Shown: positions 22,401-33,188, counted from the first letter of the stretch. The stretch: DNA of 40,631 bases from Porogramme epimiltina (GCA_900155495.1 FTLJ01000754.1:1-40631), one strand, 5' to 3'. Program-made: numbers and translations. Notes: generated by a model from the letters alone, not told the origin.

Positions 22401-24330
22401 CGACCCTAACAGCGAAGACTCTCTTGCGGCGCAAAGCGTGTCCGTCCCGGAGGTTGCTTGTACGCTTGGCGTAGCGACTTTCCGCGCCTCGATAGCTTCC
22501 TGCGCCAAAGGCACCGGAGGAACGGAGGAGGGCGGGGACCAGGCTAGGTCTTCTTCAGTGACAGCAAGAATCTCCCCGCGTGAACTATAGTGAGGCATGG
22601 CGAGACGCTTCCGCCGCTCGTCCTCGCTGATAGGGGTCCACAGTGTCCGTCGCGGGGGCAAAATGTAGGATTCCGAAACTGGTTCGTCACGCTGGTCAAG
22701 AATGTGCCGGAGGTCGGGGTGTATGTGCGCAGCGACTGCGTCTAAAAAGCCGGTGTATTCACCGAGAATGGAGACAGGGGACGGCGGAAGAGGCGAAGCG
22801 GGAGGGAAAGGGGGAGTGAGTGTTGGAAGATGGAGAGTAAGCGTGGAAGTCGAGGCAAAAGGGGGAGCAGCATGCGGCGCCAGAGGGGGCGGCGACGGCG
22901 GTTGGGGCTGGGTCGGGTGGTAAGAGACGAGGTGCGGGCCATCGAGTCTGCGCTTCTGTGGGACCATCTGCGGGACGAGTGAGACTGTATGCGTGGTCGA
23001 GAGTGGCTTCATGCCCTGTTGCTGCTCCCACTGCGTGGATTTAAGCCTCTCTTCGCGGCAGGAGTTGCAGAGGTGGACCTGGCCGGGCCGGGTCTCGCGC
23101 AGCGGCACTGCGAGGAGCTCGGCATGGCACGATACACAGGGCACCCTCTATAGTCGGGCGCGCAATAGGGGTTGGGCAAGAGCGAGGACGGGAAGAGGGA
23201 GGAGGCCGCGATGAGCAATCAGGCTGGGGGACAAAGGGCTTCGCCGGTGCAGAGAATAGAACTCACCCCGTCCTGGATGCCCTCCGGGTGGTGAGAGACG
23301 AGGTGCAGGCCATCGAGCCTGCGCTTCTGCGGGACCGTCTGCGGGACGAGCGGGACTGTATGCGTGGTTGAGAGTGGCTTCATGCCCTGTTGCTGCTCCC
23401 ACTGTGTGTATTTGAGCCTCCCTTCGCGGCAGGAGCTGCAGAGGTGGGCCTGGCCGGGCCGGATCTCGTGCAGGGGCACGGCGAGGGGCACGACATGACA
23501 CGATGCACAGGGCACCGTCTGAGGTCGCGCGCGCAACAGGGCGAGAGAGAGGACAGGAGGAGGGGAGAGGCCGCGATGAGCAATCAGGCTAGGGGACAAA
23601 GGGCTTCGCCGGCGCAGAGAATAACACTCACCTCGTCCTGAATGCCCTCCAGCCCCGCATCGACGTAGCACGTCGGGCACCGCTGGAACGGCCAGTTAGC
23701 CCCGAGCACGTTCGGGCACGAGTCCGTCGAACACCGCGGCGCCTCCCTCGCTCCTCCCATCCTCATCCACCCTGTTTCCCGTCCCACCAGCGGGCGTAAC
23801 GACCGCGCGGCCCCGAGTCTTCTAGGCATGTCCGGCTGAACTGTTTGCAGTAGGCGCGGCGGTAGAGGTCCAGCGACGGGGAGCGCAGACGAGTTTCTCA
23901 TCATCGTGTGCAGCGACAAAGACCGACTCTTCTGCGTCTGGTCTATGGGCTCTGCGGCTGCGATGGGTTCTGTATTAAGTAGCCGACACGTTGACCATTC
24001 TCAGCGGAATACTCACTGAAAACGCGTGTTGCCTGTCACGCGCAGAGCCAGACACTTATCGCCGACGCTAGCGCGACGATTATCGCCCGACGCTTGCACA
24101 GCGGGGTCGGGGTCTGTCGCTGCACGGGGCGCGCGCGTCGTGGCTGGGGACGGGCACGTCGTGGTCGGGGACGGAGGTCAACACGTCGGGCATCACGTCG
24201 TCGAGGGCGACTTACACTGTCTCAAGGACGGGGGAAATTTTTGCAGCGAAAATGCGCGAAAAATGACATCGGCAGGCGTTAGGTAAGTAAATTTAGCAAT
24301 CAGCCTACTAAATCCCGCTTGGTGGCGCAT
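19464..24330 (-). CDS. large CxxC-module (zinc-finger-like) protein with one apparent frameshift
   Basis: Eleven exons (complement): 24330..24216, 24143..24017, 23969..23788, 23746..23632, 23518..23267, 23147..22362, 22307..22128, 22068..20599, 20520..20173, 20097..19850 and 19794..19464, about 1385 aa. Paired Cys modules recur: CSTDSC/CPTC, PCASCH/CSSCR, PCVSCH/CNSCR, CAAPECG/CAECG, CWSMHCE/CSKCR and CAKRRC/CPRCR, each spaced like a small zinc-binding knuckle. Acidic and Pro/Ser-rich linkers separate them. The C-terminus holds a conserved domain (FDGEYSVVADPSGG, VGPGPEESIVATFRC, ending FPGQRFIVRFRLVG). All junctions agree in phase except inside exon 23969..23788, where one base is missing at a run of four G (23878-23881). 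The intron after that exon is unusually short (41 nt). The family seems basidiomycete-specific; the role is unknown, with nucleic-acid or protein binding through zinc as a guess. Confidence 0.7.
21707..21730 (-). repeat. hexanucleotide repeat coding for Ser-Asp
   Basis: Four tandem GAGTCC units on the plus strand give an (SD)n acidic stretch in the CxxC protein. Confidence 0.85.
22914..23649. repeat. tandem duplication of an intron plus exon
   Basis: Two head-to-tail units of about 365 bp. Unit one is intron 23631..23519 with exon 23518..23267; unit two is intron 23266..23148 with the first part of exon 23147..22362. Both introns contain the same GATGAGCAATCAGGCT and ACAAAGGGCTTCGCCGG strings, and both exons encode the same Cys module followed by YTQWEQQQGMKPLSTTHT or STQWEQQQGMKPLSTTHT. 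Confidence 0.92.
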
Positions 24331-24578
24331 CAAAAACCCCTCGTCATTTCCGTCATCTCGACTTTGCACTTAGAACATACCGTGCTGGGCGCATATATGC
24401 AGAAAATAGCTGGTAAAAGGTACCAATGACAACACCCCCAATGTGGCATTTGTCCAAATGTTTCATTTCGATGCTCTAGTGATACATCACCCCGATAGAC
24501 AACTCAGGGCACTAGCTACGACCCAAGATCTGACAGCAGCAAGGAAAACTCTCCTTTCAATGGCGCTATCTTCGTTCC

Positions 24579-26406
24579 TCACTCCCAGCGCTGCACGATA
24601 ACGCTATTTGCCAACCCGGCGGCCTGAATCGATTGCGCGTCGTCCTCGAGCGTCTTGTTCGGGAACGTGGTCATGATTACATATGGCCGTGCGTTGTTCT
24701 CAGGGCGAGATCTGCAGGACAGACGTCAATGTCGAAATATCTCGGAGGAGGCCGAAGGTGCTCACGCGTTGATGTAGTTGCGGATGTCTCCCACCGTGTG
24801 GTTCAAGTTCATCCTTGCGACCATCCTAGAATAGTCGGGAGTGGATCAATGCTCTATCTGCCGACATTAAACGTGATCCACGTACCTCGATCCGTCCGCC
24901 AGCCGAATCTGAACGTTCGTCGTGGGCTTCGCCTGATCTACCTCGAACCGCGTGCTGATGCTGTTCGCTGCTGCCCGTGGGGGCTCGTCGCTGCTGTTCG
25001 GGAATGCCCCAGGGATCGCGCTGCTGCTCGAGCTGGCCTCCCCGCTTGACGCGGGAGCCGGCGAGCCGAGGCGCTGCCCGTGCCCCGAGAACACCTTCCC
25101 CTGCTTCGCGCGGGCCGACGGGACATAGTTATCTTGCAAGCGCTTCACTACACGCAGCTCGACGGGCTGCCCGGGGGACACGTTCAGGATCTGCGGTGGG
25201 GCGCGGCTGCGAAAAGAGTCGCGATGAGCTTTCTTCTTCACAAAACTGGATGAGGGGTAGAAACGAAATAGGTAGACGACGTTCCACTGTGTCCCTAGCG
25301 CCCAGCCTGGAGCTGACTTCTCCACTCCACAAGTGCGGGGTCACTTTCAATCATATGGCCATCTTACTTTTGGAGACACGGAATAGAGCAAAGGTGGGCG
25401 GTGCCGCCGATTCAGGTGGCTTCACGTCTGCATGGATCTACCTGAATCCACTGCAGTAGACTGCATCGTCGCCCATTTCGTATTCGCTCGAGAGTGGGAA
25501 GCGGGGAGGGAGGGGACGCATACACTCACCCTGAGTTAATCTCGCTGAGGATCTGGTCATTGGCCGGGTCGTCATACCGCATCAGCTCGCCGTCCTCAAC
25601 CGTGAAGCCATCGCGCCAGAAGGTCAAGTGCCTGATCGCCGTCTCCTCCTCAGGTTCTACAGCGGGCCGGTCAATACAACAGGTAATGTAGAAGAGTAAG
25701 TTGTACACGTACGTGCGTTTGCAGCATCAGGGTCCGGGATGTACTCGCTGTCGACCTCGTCGCTTCCAAGGGTGTGCCCACCACCAAAGAACGCGTTGCT
25801 TCGTGGCGCACCAGCTCCAGGTGGAGGTACAGGCGGCCCCGCTCTACGACCACACGATCAGCCATCTCCCATACATGTAGTAAATAAAACGGTAAACGTA
25901 CTCCGCAGCTCTCCTCAAGAGGTCCCGGACCAGATCTCCGCCAGGAGGAGCACCCGCCCTGTCCGGGTTCTGTACCGAGATGCCGCTGAATGTATGCGCA
26001 TCAGCACTTTGCGACTATGCCTTCCACTGCCATTCCACTGCCAGACACGCACCTGCGCTCCCCGCCTGCGTACCAGTTCTCACCGCGGTCCGCACCGCTG
26101 TCCTCGTCGTCTTCGTCGCTGTCGTCTCCGTGAGCATGTCCATGCCCGCCTCCACCGCCGAACGACGGCGGGGCGCTCGACATGTCTCCAAGCGTCGCAA
26201 CGCGCCGCCCCCCTGAAGAGTTTCCGCTGTTCCCAGGTGCCGTCAGCAACCGTCGGCGATTGATACATGCAAATAGACGAGGTGGTGGCGTACCTGGAGG
26301 AGGGTGTTGAGTTCCACGCACCCACGCGGCCGATCCGCGGGCCGTTGTTGGATGGCAATGCCCAGGGGCCGCCCGTGCGGCGTTGGGGGTTGTTCTCGTT
26401 AGACAT
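24579..26406 (-). CDS. SHP1: SEP-UBX protein, p47/Shp1 family Cdc48 cofactor
   Basis: Eight exons (complement): 26406..26294, 26226..26053, 25985..25902, 25843..25713, 25656..25530, 25206..24886, 24825..24766 and 24711..24579, giving 380 aa with every phase matched. Family members bind the AAA ATPase Cdc48/p97 and adapt it for membrane fusion, autophagy and phosphatase regulation. In order: a Gly/Asp-rich linker with RRVATLGDM, the SGISVQNP and [12 protein letters not shown] segment, a SEP domain ([51 protein letters not shown]), a Cdc48-binding-type linker, and a C-terminal UBX domain ([40 protein letters not shown]). The TTFPNK turn is the p47 form of the UBX loop. No N-terminal UBA domain precedes the SEP domain, so it resembles p37 more than p47. 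One intron (25207..25529) is 323 nt, far longer than the rest. Confidence 0.95.
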
Positions 26407-26555
26407 GATTTCTGTAGGTGGTGGATGTGGGAAGAGTGCAGGAGAACGAGGAAGAGTACGGCTTGGAGCGCGCTTTAGCAAACGCGTCCTTTCCGAGGAT
26501 GACGTCTTTATTTGTGTGAGCGCATATGGTGTCTTTATTCAGCCCCTAACTCAAC

Positions 26556-26627
26556 GCCCGTTTAGCTCAGTGGTAGAGCGCGCCACTCGTAATGGTGAGG
26601 TCGGTTGTTCAATCCAGCCAATGGGCA
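26556..26627 (+). tRNA. tRNA-Thr (CGT)
   Basis: 72 nt. Acceptor GCCCGTT pairs with AATGGGC, anticodon stem CGCCA/TGGTG holds loop CTCGTAA with anticodon CGT (reads ACG), and T stem GGTTG pairs with CAGCC. Discriminator A, no CCA. No T run separates it from tRNA-Gln 6 nt downstream. Same sequence as the copy at 33189. Confidence 0.96.
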
Positions 26628-26633
26628 TTCAAA

Positions 26634-26714
26634 GGCGCTATAGTGTAGTGGTTATCACTTGGGATTCTGATATATCACTTTCCCAAAACCCAGGTTCGAG
26701 CCCTGGTAGCGCCT
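26634..26714 (+). tRNA. tRNA-Gln (CTG) with 9 nt intron
   Basis: 81 nt. Acceptor GGCGCTA pairs with TAGCGCC; anticodon stem TGGGA/TCCCA encloses TTCTGA plus about nine extra bases (TATATCACT), read as a canonical intron just 3' of position 37. Anticodon CTG reads CAG. T arm is CCCAGGTTCGAGCCCTGG. Discriminator T. Confidence 0.93.
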
Positions 26715-26735
26715 CTCTTTGTGTAGAGTTTCATC

Positions 26736-26741
26736 TTTTTT
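26736..26741 (+). terminator. Pol III terminator after tRNA-Thr/tRNA-Gln
   Basis: TTTTTT about 22 nt after tRNA-Gln, the first strong T run after tRNA-Thr. Confidence 0.7.
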
Positions 26742-26883
26742 GCCTTTCGGAAGCGTCATTCGACACACGAACGTACGTCATGTTTTGAACCACAGACCAT
26801 AGTAGACGTAGAACACCACAGTGAAACATTACTAGTATTACATTGAGAGATGCATCTGAAGTTGAATTTCATGACGAGGCTAA

Positions 26884-29182
26884 TTATACCGCGATCTCTT
26901 TGAGCGAGGTTGCACCATTCGCTGTCGCCTTCGCACCCGTGTTCTCCACCCGCGCCTCCTCAAGCGGCTTGTGCGCTTCCGCCGCGCGGCTCTGCTCGAC
27001 GAGGTCCTTGCGCGAGCTGAAGCCAGGCGGCGCCCACGTACGGCTCGTCCACGGCTTGCAGCTCGGGTCGCAGTACATCATGTCGACGCTCTCGAGCGAG
27101 AGGTCCGAGGACTCGTAGAGGAAGAAGTAGACGATGACCGCGCCGGTGAGGTTGCACGCGGCGAAGACGAACCCATACCGGAAGGCGATCGGCTTGACGA
27201 TGAAGGGTGTGAAGAAGGCGAGGAGGAAGTTCCAGAGCCAGTTGCTCGCCGTCGAGAGCGCGGCCTGCCGGGCGCGCGTGCGGGTCGGGAACGTCTCGCC
27301 GATGAGGATCCAGACGCCTCTGTAGAGGAGAGATTACTTAGCATGGTGATGATAAAACTGCCGGTGAGGGCGGACTTACGGAGCCCATGTCATGGCGTAA
27401 CCGAGAATGAAGAGACATGCCGAAACGATCATCACTGGAGCGGAATCAGTACGCAGTACCTGCGGTAGGCGGAAGGAGTAGTGAGCTTACACTTTCCGAT
27501 GCCTTTGTTGTCTTCCGGGTTCTTCGCGGTGCCAGCTGCGGCGAAGACGAACAACCACGCAGACTGCCATATGCCGCCGATAATGAGCGGGCGGCGGCGT
27601 CCGAACTGGTGAAGTCGTTCGGCATCAAAACATGGCAAAATATGCGCGTGACAAATGACAAACCTTCTCCATGACGTACATGCCGCCGAAGGTGCAAACG
27701 AAGTTGACGGCTCCAAGAATGATTTGGGTCACAAACGAATCTTTCAGGCCGACGGCTTGGAAGACAGTTGCGCCATACTATTGTATCCCAGACATTAGAC
27801 GTTAGACTGCCTGCCCTTCATCCGAATGGGTGTTGGACTTACGTAGAAGAAGTAGTTGGCACCCGTGAGTTGCTGGAACATTTGTAGGGTCATGCCTAGA
27901 CACGGCTCAACACCTGCTACAGCCAGAGGGAAGGGTCACATACCAAGACATGTACGATACAACGTCATGCGCTGGGGCTTGAAGCAATCGAGCCAGCCCG
28001 CCTTTACCTTGCTCTCATACTCGATGGCGGACCGCATCTCTTCAATCTGGGAGAAGATGTCAAACATCGGTGTAAGTATGAGGACCCCACCACTTACCTC
28101 GCGTTGTACGAAGCCGTGCTGGTCGGCCTCAGACACAGGGATACCACGAGCTAGCGCGACAGAACGTTTCGCCTGGTCGAATCTCCCATGGGCAGTGAGC
28201 CATCTGCGAAGCATTCAGTCATCGATGTAATTTCTTCGGCATGTGGATATATGCACTGACCTTGGACTTTCAGGCATGAACAAGATGCCAACGCCGAGGA
28301 TGAGCGGCCACGCGAAGCCGATTCCAACGACAGTGCGCCATGAACCGGACCCAGCAATCTCGCGGGTTCCAATAGAGATGCAATCTGCACAAGAGTTCAG
28401 CACACTTCTACCACTGTAACAACAAAGGGACTTACAAGCTACTAGGATACCGAACGTGATGAACAACCTGGCGTTTGGGAGTACTTAGCGCCACGCGAGA
28501 GACCACGACGGGGATGTACTCACTGATACGTCGCAGTTAACGTTCCTCGGATTTGGGGTGGAGCCGTCTCCGCCTGGTACATAGGGACGGCCGCGCTCAG
28601 CGAGCCGACTCCCAACCCACTGACGAGGCGGCCGACCGCGAATTGCTGCCACGAGTGGGACGCAGTGATCTGGATGAGCACGCCGACCATGAAGACGCCG
28701 CACTCTACGGACATTGCGTATCGGCGACCAAGCCGGTCCGCAATCCTAGAAAGCAGAAGGATCGCGGTCGATCAGCGACTGAAAACTCCGCAGAGCGTGT
28801 CGATACCCACGGTGCACCCATGAGCGCGCCGAAGAGGGTGCCGATGGAGAGGAGGGCGACGATGAGGCCCTCGCGGACCACGGAGAAGCTGCATGTAGCG
28901 GAGTTGGTGCGATCCGCACACGAGGCGAAGCGTTCCAGGAAGTCGGGCATAAGAAGGATGTCGGAGATCTGGCCTGTGTCATACTGTTGACCAATGAGCT
29001 GCTCGTTCAAATTTCACGAGAGAGTCCGCACTCACGCCAAAGATGAAACCTCCCATGGAGGCCAGAAGGGCTAGCATGATGGCCATCCATCCTATGGGAA
29101 GGCCCTCGCTACGCGTGCCGTTTGTTAGCATACATGAAGATTTACTAAGCAAGTAAGCTACGTACACATAGAATAGAGCCAT
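26884..29182 (-). CDS. hexose/H+ symporter, sugar porter family (MFS)
   Basis: Thirteen exons (complement): 29182..29166, 29108..29036, 28983..28811, 28745..28524, 28467..28436, 28384..28261, 28203..28098, 28046..27944, 27895..27843, 27777..27664, 27605..27491, 27434..27380 and 27319..26884. All junctions agree in phase; the product has 540 aa, usual for the family. Motifs come in the expected order: [14 protein letters not shown] in TM1, [10 protein letters not shown] between TM2 and TM3, [19 protein letters not shown] after TM6, [13 protein letters not shown] in TM7, FGRRRPLI, then [11 protein letters not shown] before the last helices and [13 protein letters not shown] after TM12. These mark a plasma-membrane monosaccharide transporter of the fungal HXT/RCO3-like group. 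The cytosolic tail is short, so a Snf3-type sensor is unlikely. The first exon is only 17 nt. A TATATATA box lies 131 nt upstream. Confidence 0.96.
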
Positions 29183-29312
29183 GTTTGCGGTTTGATGTGG
29201 ATGAGAGAGTGGAAGAAAAGACCTCCAAGCCCTGAAACGACCCTAGAAATAGCGGATGCTGACTACGCTCGTTTACAGGGGAGTGCAGTGCAAGAGAGGG
29301 GGCGGCTGGTTG

Positions 29313-29320
29313 TATATATA
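29313..29320 (-). promoter_or_regulatory. TATA box of the hexose transporter
   Basis: TATATATA at 131 nt before the ATG, in otherwise GC-rich sequence. Confidence 0.55.
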
Positions 29321-30190
29321 GTCGTTTGTCGAGGACGATGACATCACCCCTAGCGCTTGCATTTTTCTCCAGCGTCGAGTGGAGTGTCCGGTGTCTAGGC
29401 GAGCTGCGTTACGCAACATCGATGTGAAGAAGGGTTCGAATACGTACATTGGTCTAAACAAGCACATGGATGCCGGCGGCACTTATGTTTAGGAAGCCGA
29501 TGTGGGTAGTCGGGGGTTGTCGGTGCTTCCGACCTTCGTCGATCAACTGGACGCTCCGGTTTGCTGCGCTCTACGAGACGTTTCTGCTCTAACTGAGGCG
29601 GCCGAGGGTGATGGGTGCTAGGCACCTCCGACATTTTCCGAGCCTAAGTTCCGGAAATCCATCATCAAGGGGTCTTGTAGGACAAGGCTTGACAAAGGAT
29701 CTTTACATCCGGGAATCGGAAGTGTCAGGCCGAAAAGTCCTCACTATCGGTCAGCAAGTATTCCCACTCACCTTGATGAGCTTCGGCGTCCAGAAGCTCG
29801 GAGGCATGTTCCTGCTCTCACGACATATGGTCCATCCGCAGATCATAAGTATGGAGTACCGGATAGTGTGGCTGAGTGTGGATTTATGGCAGTGTTCGGC
29901 GCAACTAGAGGGGCTGGCATTTGCCGGCTCGATAATCCGGCTAAGGTATGTCTGTGCCGTGCGCTAAATGTTCTCGTCTTACTCTAGAAGTGTCGTGGGA
30001 TTACGAAGGTTATGTCGGCCGAAGAGACCGGAGTATAGGACTCAGGAGTAGGTGTGACTCCAAAGCCCACGCATTCCGTGACGATGTGTGACTCTCGGTG
30101 ACACCTTGCCCAAAAACGGATGCAAGGCGCAGCGGTGGCTGAGTTAGACATCTAGACCGAAACGAACCTTGTACCGCTACCACCACCACC
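29321..30190. other. intergenic between divergent genes
   Basis: About 870 nt between the hexose transporter and the PIN-like gene, which diverge from here. It should hold both promoters; no other gene is visible. Confidence 0.55.
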
Positions 30191-31403
30191 ATGGCCGACG
30201 CCAAGCTCGCTCCAAGCAAGCTCGCCATGTCGCGCGCCCTCGGCGCCGCGTTCCTCAACCACCAAGTCGAACAACTCGAGAAAACCGTGCACACAACCGG
30301 CAATTGGCGCGAGCGCCGTAGTCCCGACCACTGGCGCGGCAACGAGCCCGCCAAACGCAACTTTTCTGGGCCTCCAAAGGTCGTCAAGAAGCGCAACGAC
30401 GACGCTGGCGTAGGCATGGAGAGAGCGAGGCCGCAGGACGTGCCGCGGGCGGAGAGGGAGCACGAGCGCCGCAGCGAGGAGGGCAGGGGGCAGAAGGACG
30501 CCGATATCGTGGTCGTGGACGCGAGCGTGCTCGTCCACGGCCTCTACCACCTCAAGAAGTGGTGCAGGGACGGCAGGGAGGAGGTCGTGATTGTTCCGCT
30601 CGAAGGTGCGTGCTGCTGCTCCCCGTCCGCATCGCCTGCCTGACCGTGCTACAGCATTGAACACCCTTGATCTGCTCAAGAAGGGAACGAGTGCGCTCGC
30701 CCAGCGCGCCCGTGCTGCATCTCGCATCCTAGAAGCGCAGGTGGGCACGAACCCTCGCATCCGTGTTCAGCGGGACGATGCGTTCGTCCCGTGGGACACC
30801 ATCGCGCTCGACGAACAGACGACTCCGACCGCGATGTCCCCTGAGTGGGTCCGCCGCACCATCTGCTGCGCCCGCTGGGAACTCGAACACGCCGCCGAAG
30901 AGGCGAAGGCCCCCTCACCCCGTATCGTCCTCGCCGTCGCTTCTCCCCCCGCGGACTCCCAGCTCGATGCGGCGAACAGCGCTCCTATCTCCGCCTCTCC
31001 TGTCCCCCTTCCTGCCCCCCAGCCGAACAGGTTCGAGTCGCGCCTCTCTGGAGCCGTGGTCGGCCGCTGGGCGAGCAAGGCGGGCGTCGAGGTCTTGGAG
31101 GTGACCACGGCCCCTCCCCAGCCCTCGGGCCCAGGAGCCGGATCCTCGGAATCCCAAGCTAGGGGCCGTCGCTCCGGCGAGGGCAACAGGCGCTCCGGCG
31201 AGGAAGATCGCACCAAGCGCGCGCCCGCCGGCCGCGGGCGTCGCAACTCTCGCGGCGCTCCTCCGGGCTCTCGTCCGCCACCGCCTCCGGTGAACACCGG
31301 CCTCGTCGAGCGACCGCAGGCCGTGATGACCATGATGGAGATGGTCACGCAACCGAACCGCGTCGTTCGCGTCCTCGCCCGCGGTGAGAAGCTCGACCCG
31401 TAG
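30191..31403 (+). CDS. PIN-like domain protein, conserved in Agaricomycetes
   Basis: Exons 30191..30605 and 30655..31403 join over a 49 nt intron to give 387 aa. ATG 30191 sits in a strong ACCACCATGGCC context. The N-terminal 100 residues are basic and disordered. A PIN-like fold then begins with DADIVVVDASVLVHGLYHL, carrying the first acidic residue of the metal site, then EVVIVPLEALNTLDLLKKG, RARAASRILEAQ and WVRRTICCARWELEHA. After a Pro/Ser-rich insertion come RLSGAVVGRWASKAGVEVLEV and an RG-rich basic segment. PIN proteins are often RNA endonucleases or, when sites are lost, RNA-decay scaffolds such as yeast Nmd4. Whether this one is catalytic cannot be told from sequence alone. Confidence 0.8.
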
Positions 31404-32352
31404 GTCAAAGTTCAGCCAAGTGCGTCCTTTCTTTCGCTGTATCCCCGATAGACCCTAATTCTTCCGCAAGACCAACGCATATATAGGCTTCAGCCAACCC
31501 CCACGCGTCAAAGAAAGCTTCGCCAGAGAGCGCCTTCTCATAGGCGCGGTCTCTGCCCGTCGCGCCGAGGGGCGCCACTACCCTCTCCGGCGGCCCCTCG
31601 CGGATCGCTCGGTCCAGACGCGACACGACTAGCCCCCATGGACAAGCACGAAGCGAGCGTTTCCAGCAGATCGAGGTTTCGAGTGCTATGGTATGCAGTG
31701 CGGCCTCCTTCCTCTTCCCGTCTTGGCGTGGCACCGGTTCTGATGTGGACACTTCTCTCACCCCTCCATCTCGGTCGTGTCTGCAGCTGCTTGTCCCGGC
31801 TGTGGTAACCCCCACGCATATGCGAACCATCATCTATGACTCCCTCTTATCTCCTCCGTTCTCGTACGATTGTGGCTCCTTCTCCTGTATGGCGTCTTGA
31901 ACATATGGAATCCATTTCTTTCCTCTCTAACCTTAACGCATACATACGATCGTCATCGTAAGTTACAGGCTTATGGTACTTCCCTCAGATGATTATCCGG
32001 CTTTATCATATCGTCATCTCCATATATGACAGAATGCATTGTCTGAATGCCCGAGGTGCCATATTCCGTACATCAAAAGCACTCACAAACTAGAATTCAG
32101 TCCCCACGGAAACATGATACAATCCTCCACCACATGAAGCTCCAGTCGACGTGGGGGCGGCCGGGAGGCATGTCGGTGCTTTCGGAGAGACAGACATCGT
32201 GAAGGAGCTGCTATAGTGATTTTAGGGGATGCTACTAATACATCTATACATACATTAACGACCTGAATCGCATCAGTCAAGACCTTCAGGGATTAGGGAA
32301 GGATGAAAACGCACCAGTGGTACTGCCCGAGCTTTCCCCGTAATCCGGGCAT
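31404..32352. other. intergenic between convergent genes
   Basis: About 950 nt between the ends of the PIN-like gene and prefoldin 5. A 142-codon minus frame at 31405..31833 has no recognised motif and overlaps the expected 3' UTR, so I do not call it. Confidence 0.5.
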
Positions 32353-33059
32353 CTACCCAGCCTTTGCCTCCTTCCCGCCCGCCTGCTGCTGCAGCTTTAT
32401 CTGCAGCGCCTGGATGATGTAGTTCATGTTTTCCCGCTTCTTCTGGATCGTCTCCTGCAGCGCCTCGAGGTTCGTCCGAATGTATTCGACCTTCGTCTCG
32501 TAGTGCTTCGTTGCTTGCGCGCGTGTCTGAGGTAGACGGCACCGATGAGCATTGCGAGCGGGCATAGCGCGGAGCACGGAGGAGGAAGGCGCGAGCGGCG
32601 AGCGCACCTTCTTGACGTAGTACCCCGTCCCGACGTCGACGATGACGTGTTCCGTGTCGTTCAGCTTCCCAGGGACGTACAGCGAGCTCGTCAGTGGAAC
32701 AAGCACCGTCTTGTCTGGGAGGGCGGGAGTCGCGATGCGCACGGGAGGATTCAGCCACACAGCGCTGTAGCATGGGAGGAAGACGCGTGCGCACCCTTGT
32801 TTTCCGGCTTCACTTGCGCGACACTCTCAATGCACGCGCGAAACTTGGCCTGCGCCTGGCGCAGCTGCGCGAATGAATTGGAGAGGTGGGTGAGCTCCTA
32901 GAGAGATGGTCAGGACGCGAACAGATATCTTTTGAGTGCAGTGATTCGAGGTCGGTGATGCCGTACCTCCTCAAGCTGTTTGCGCACTTCCGCTAGCTGG
33001 GGGACGTCGAGGTCATCAATCCTGATCTGCTGGGGTTGTGCTGAGGAGCTCGATGACAT
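32353..33059 (-). CDS. GIM5: prefoldin subunit 5
   Basis: Four exons (complement 33059..32967, 32897..32795, 32714..32608 and 32526..32353) give 158 aa, the normal length for this alpha-type prefoldin subunit. Prefoldin is a cytosolic hexamer that hands unfolded actin and tubulin to the CCT chaperonin. The protein shows the two long helices of the family (LAEVRKQLEEELTHLSNSFA at the front, HYETKVEYIRTNLEALQETI at the back). These flank the beta-hairpin core TVLVPLTSSLYVPGKL and VIVDVGTGYYVKK, the signature of PFD5. Reading phase is 0-1-0 across the introns. The start is the first ATG in the open exon. The end QQQAGGKEAKAG is a short polar tail. Confidence 0.95.
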
Positions 33060-33188
33060 GGTGGATGATGAGGGTGAGGGGGCTGACTCCTGAGTTGCTT
33101 TAACCTGCTGCCCTCTGCTGCCACACAGCTCAGTTGCGCGATACTATTTCCGCATGCACATGGAAAACAAACGCTCACTCAAACTATC

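Noticed and set aside
30767..31408. Minus ORF of 213 codons opposite the PIN-like gene
   Set aside because: Shadow of exon 2, whose plus frame has conserved PIN-like motifs and a good start context.
31405..31833. Minus ORF of 142 codons downstream of the PIN-like gene
   Set aside because: No motif or splice support and it lies in the expected 3' UTR of a convergent gene pair.
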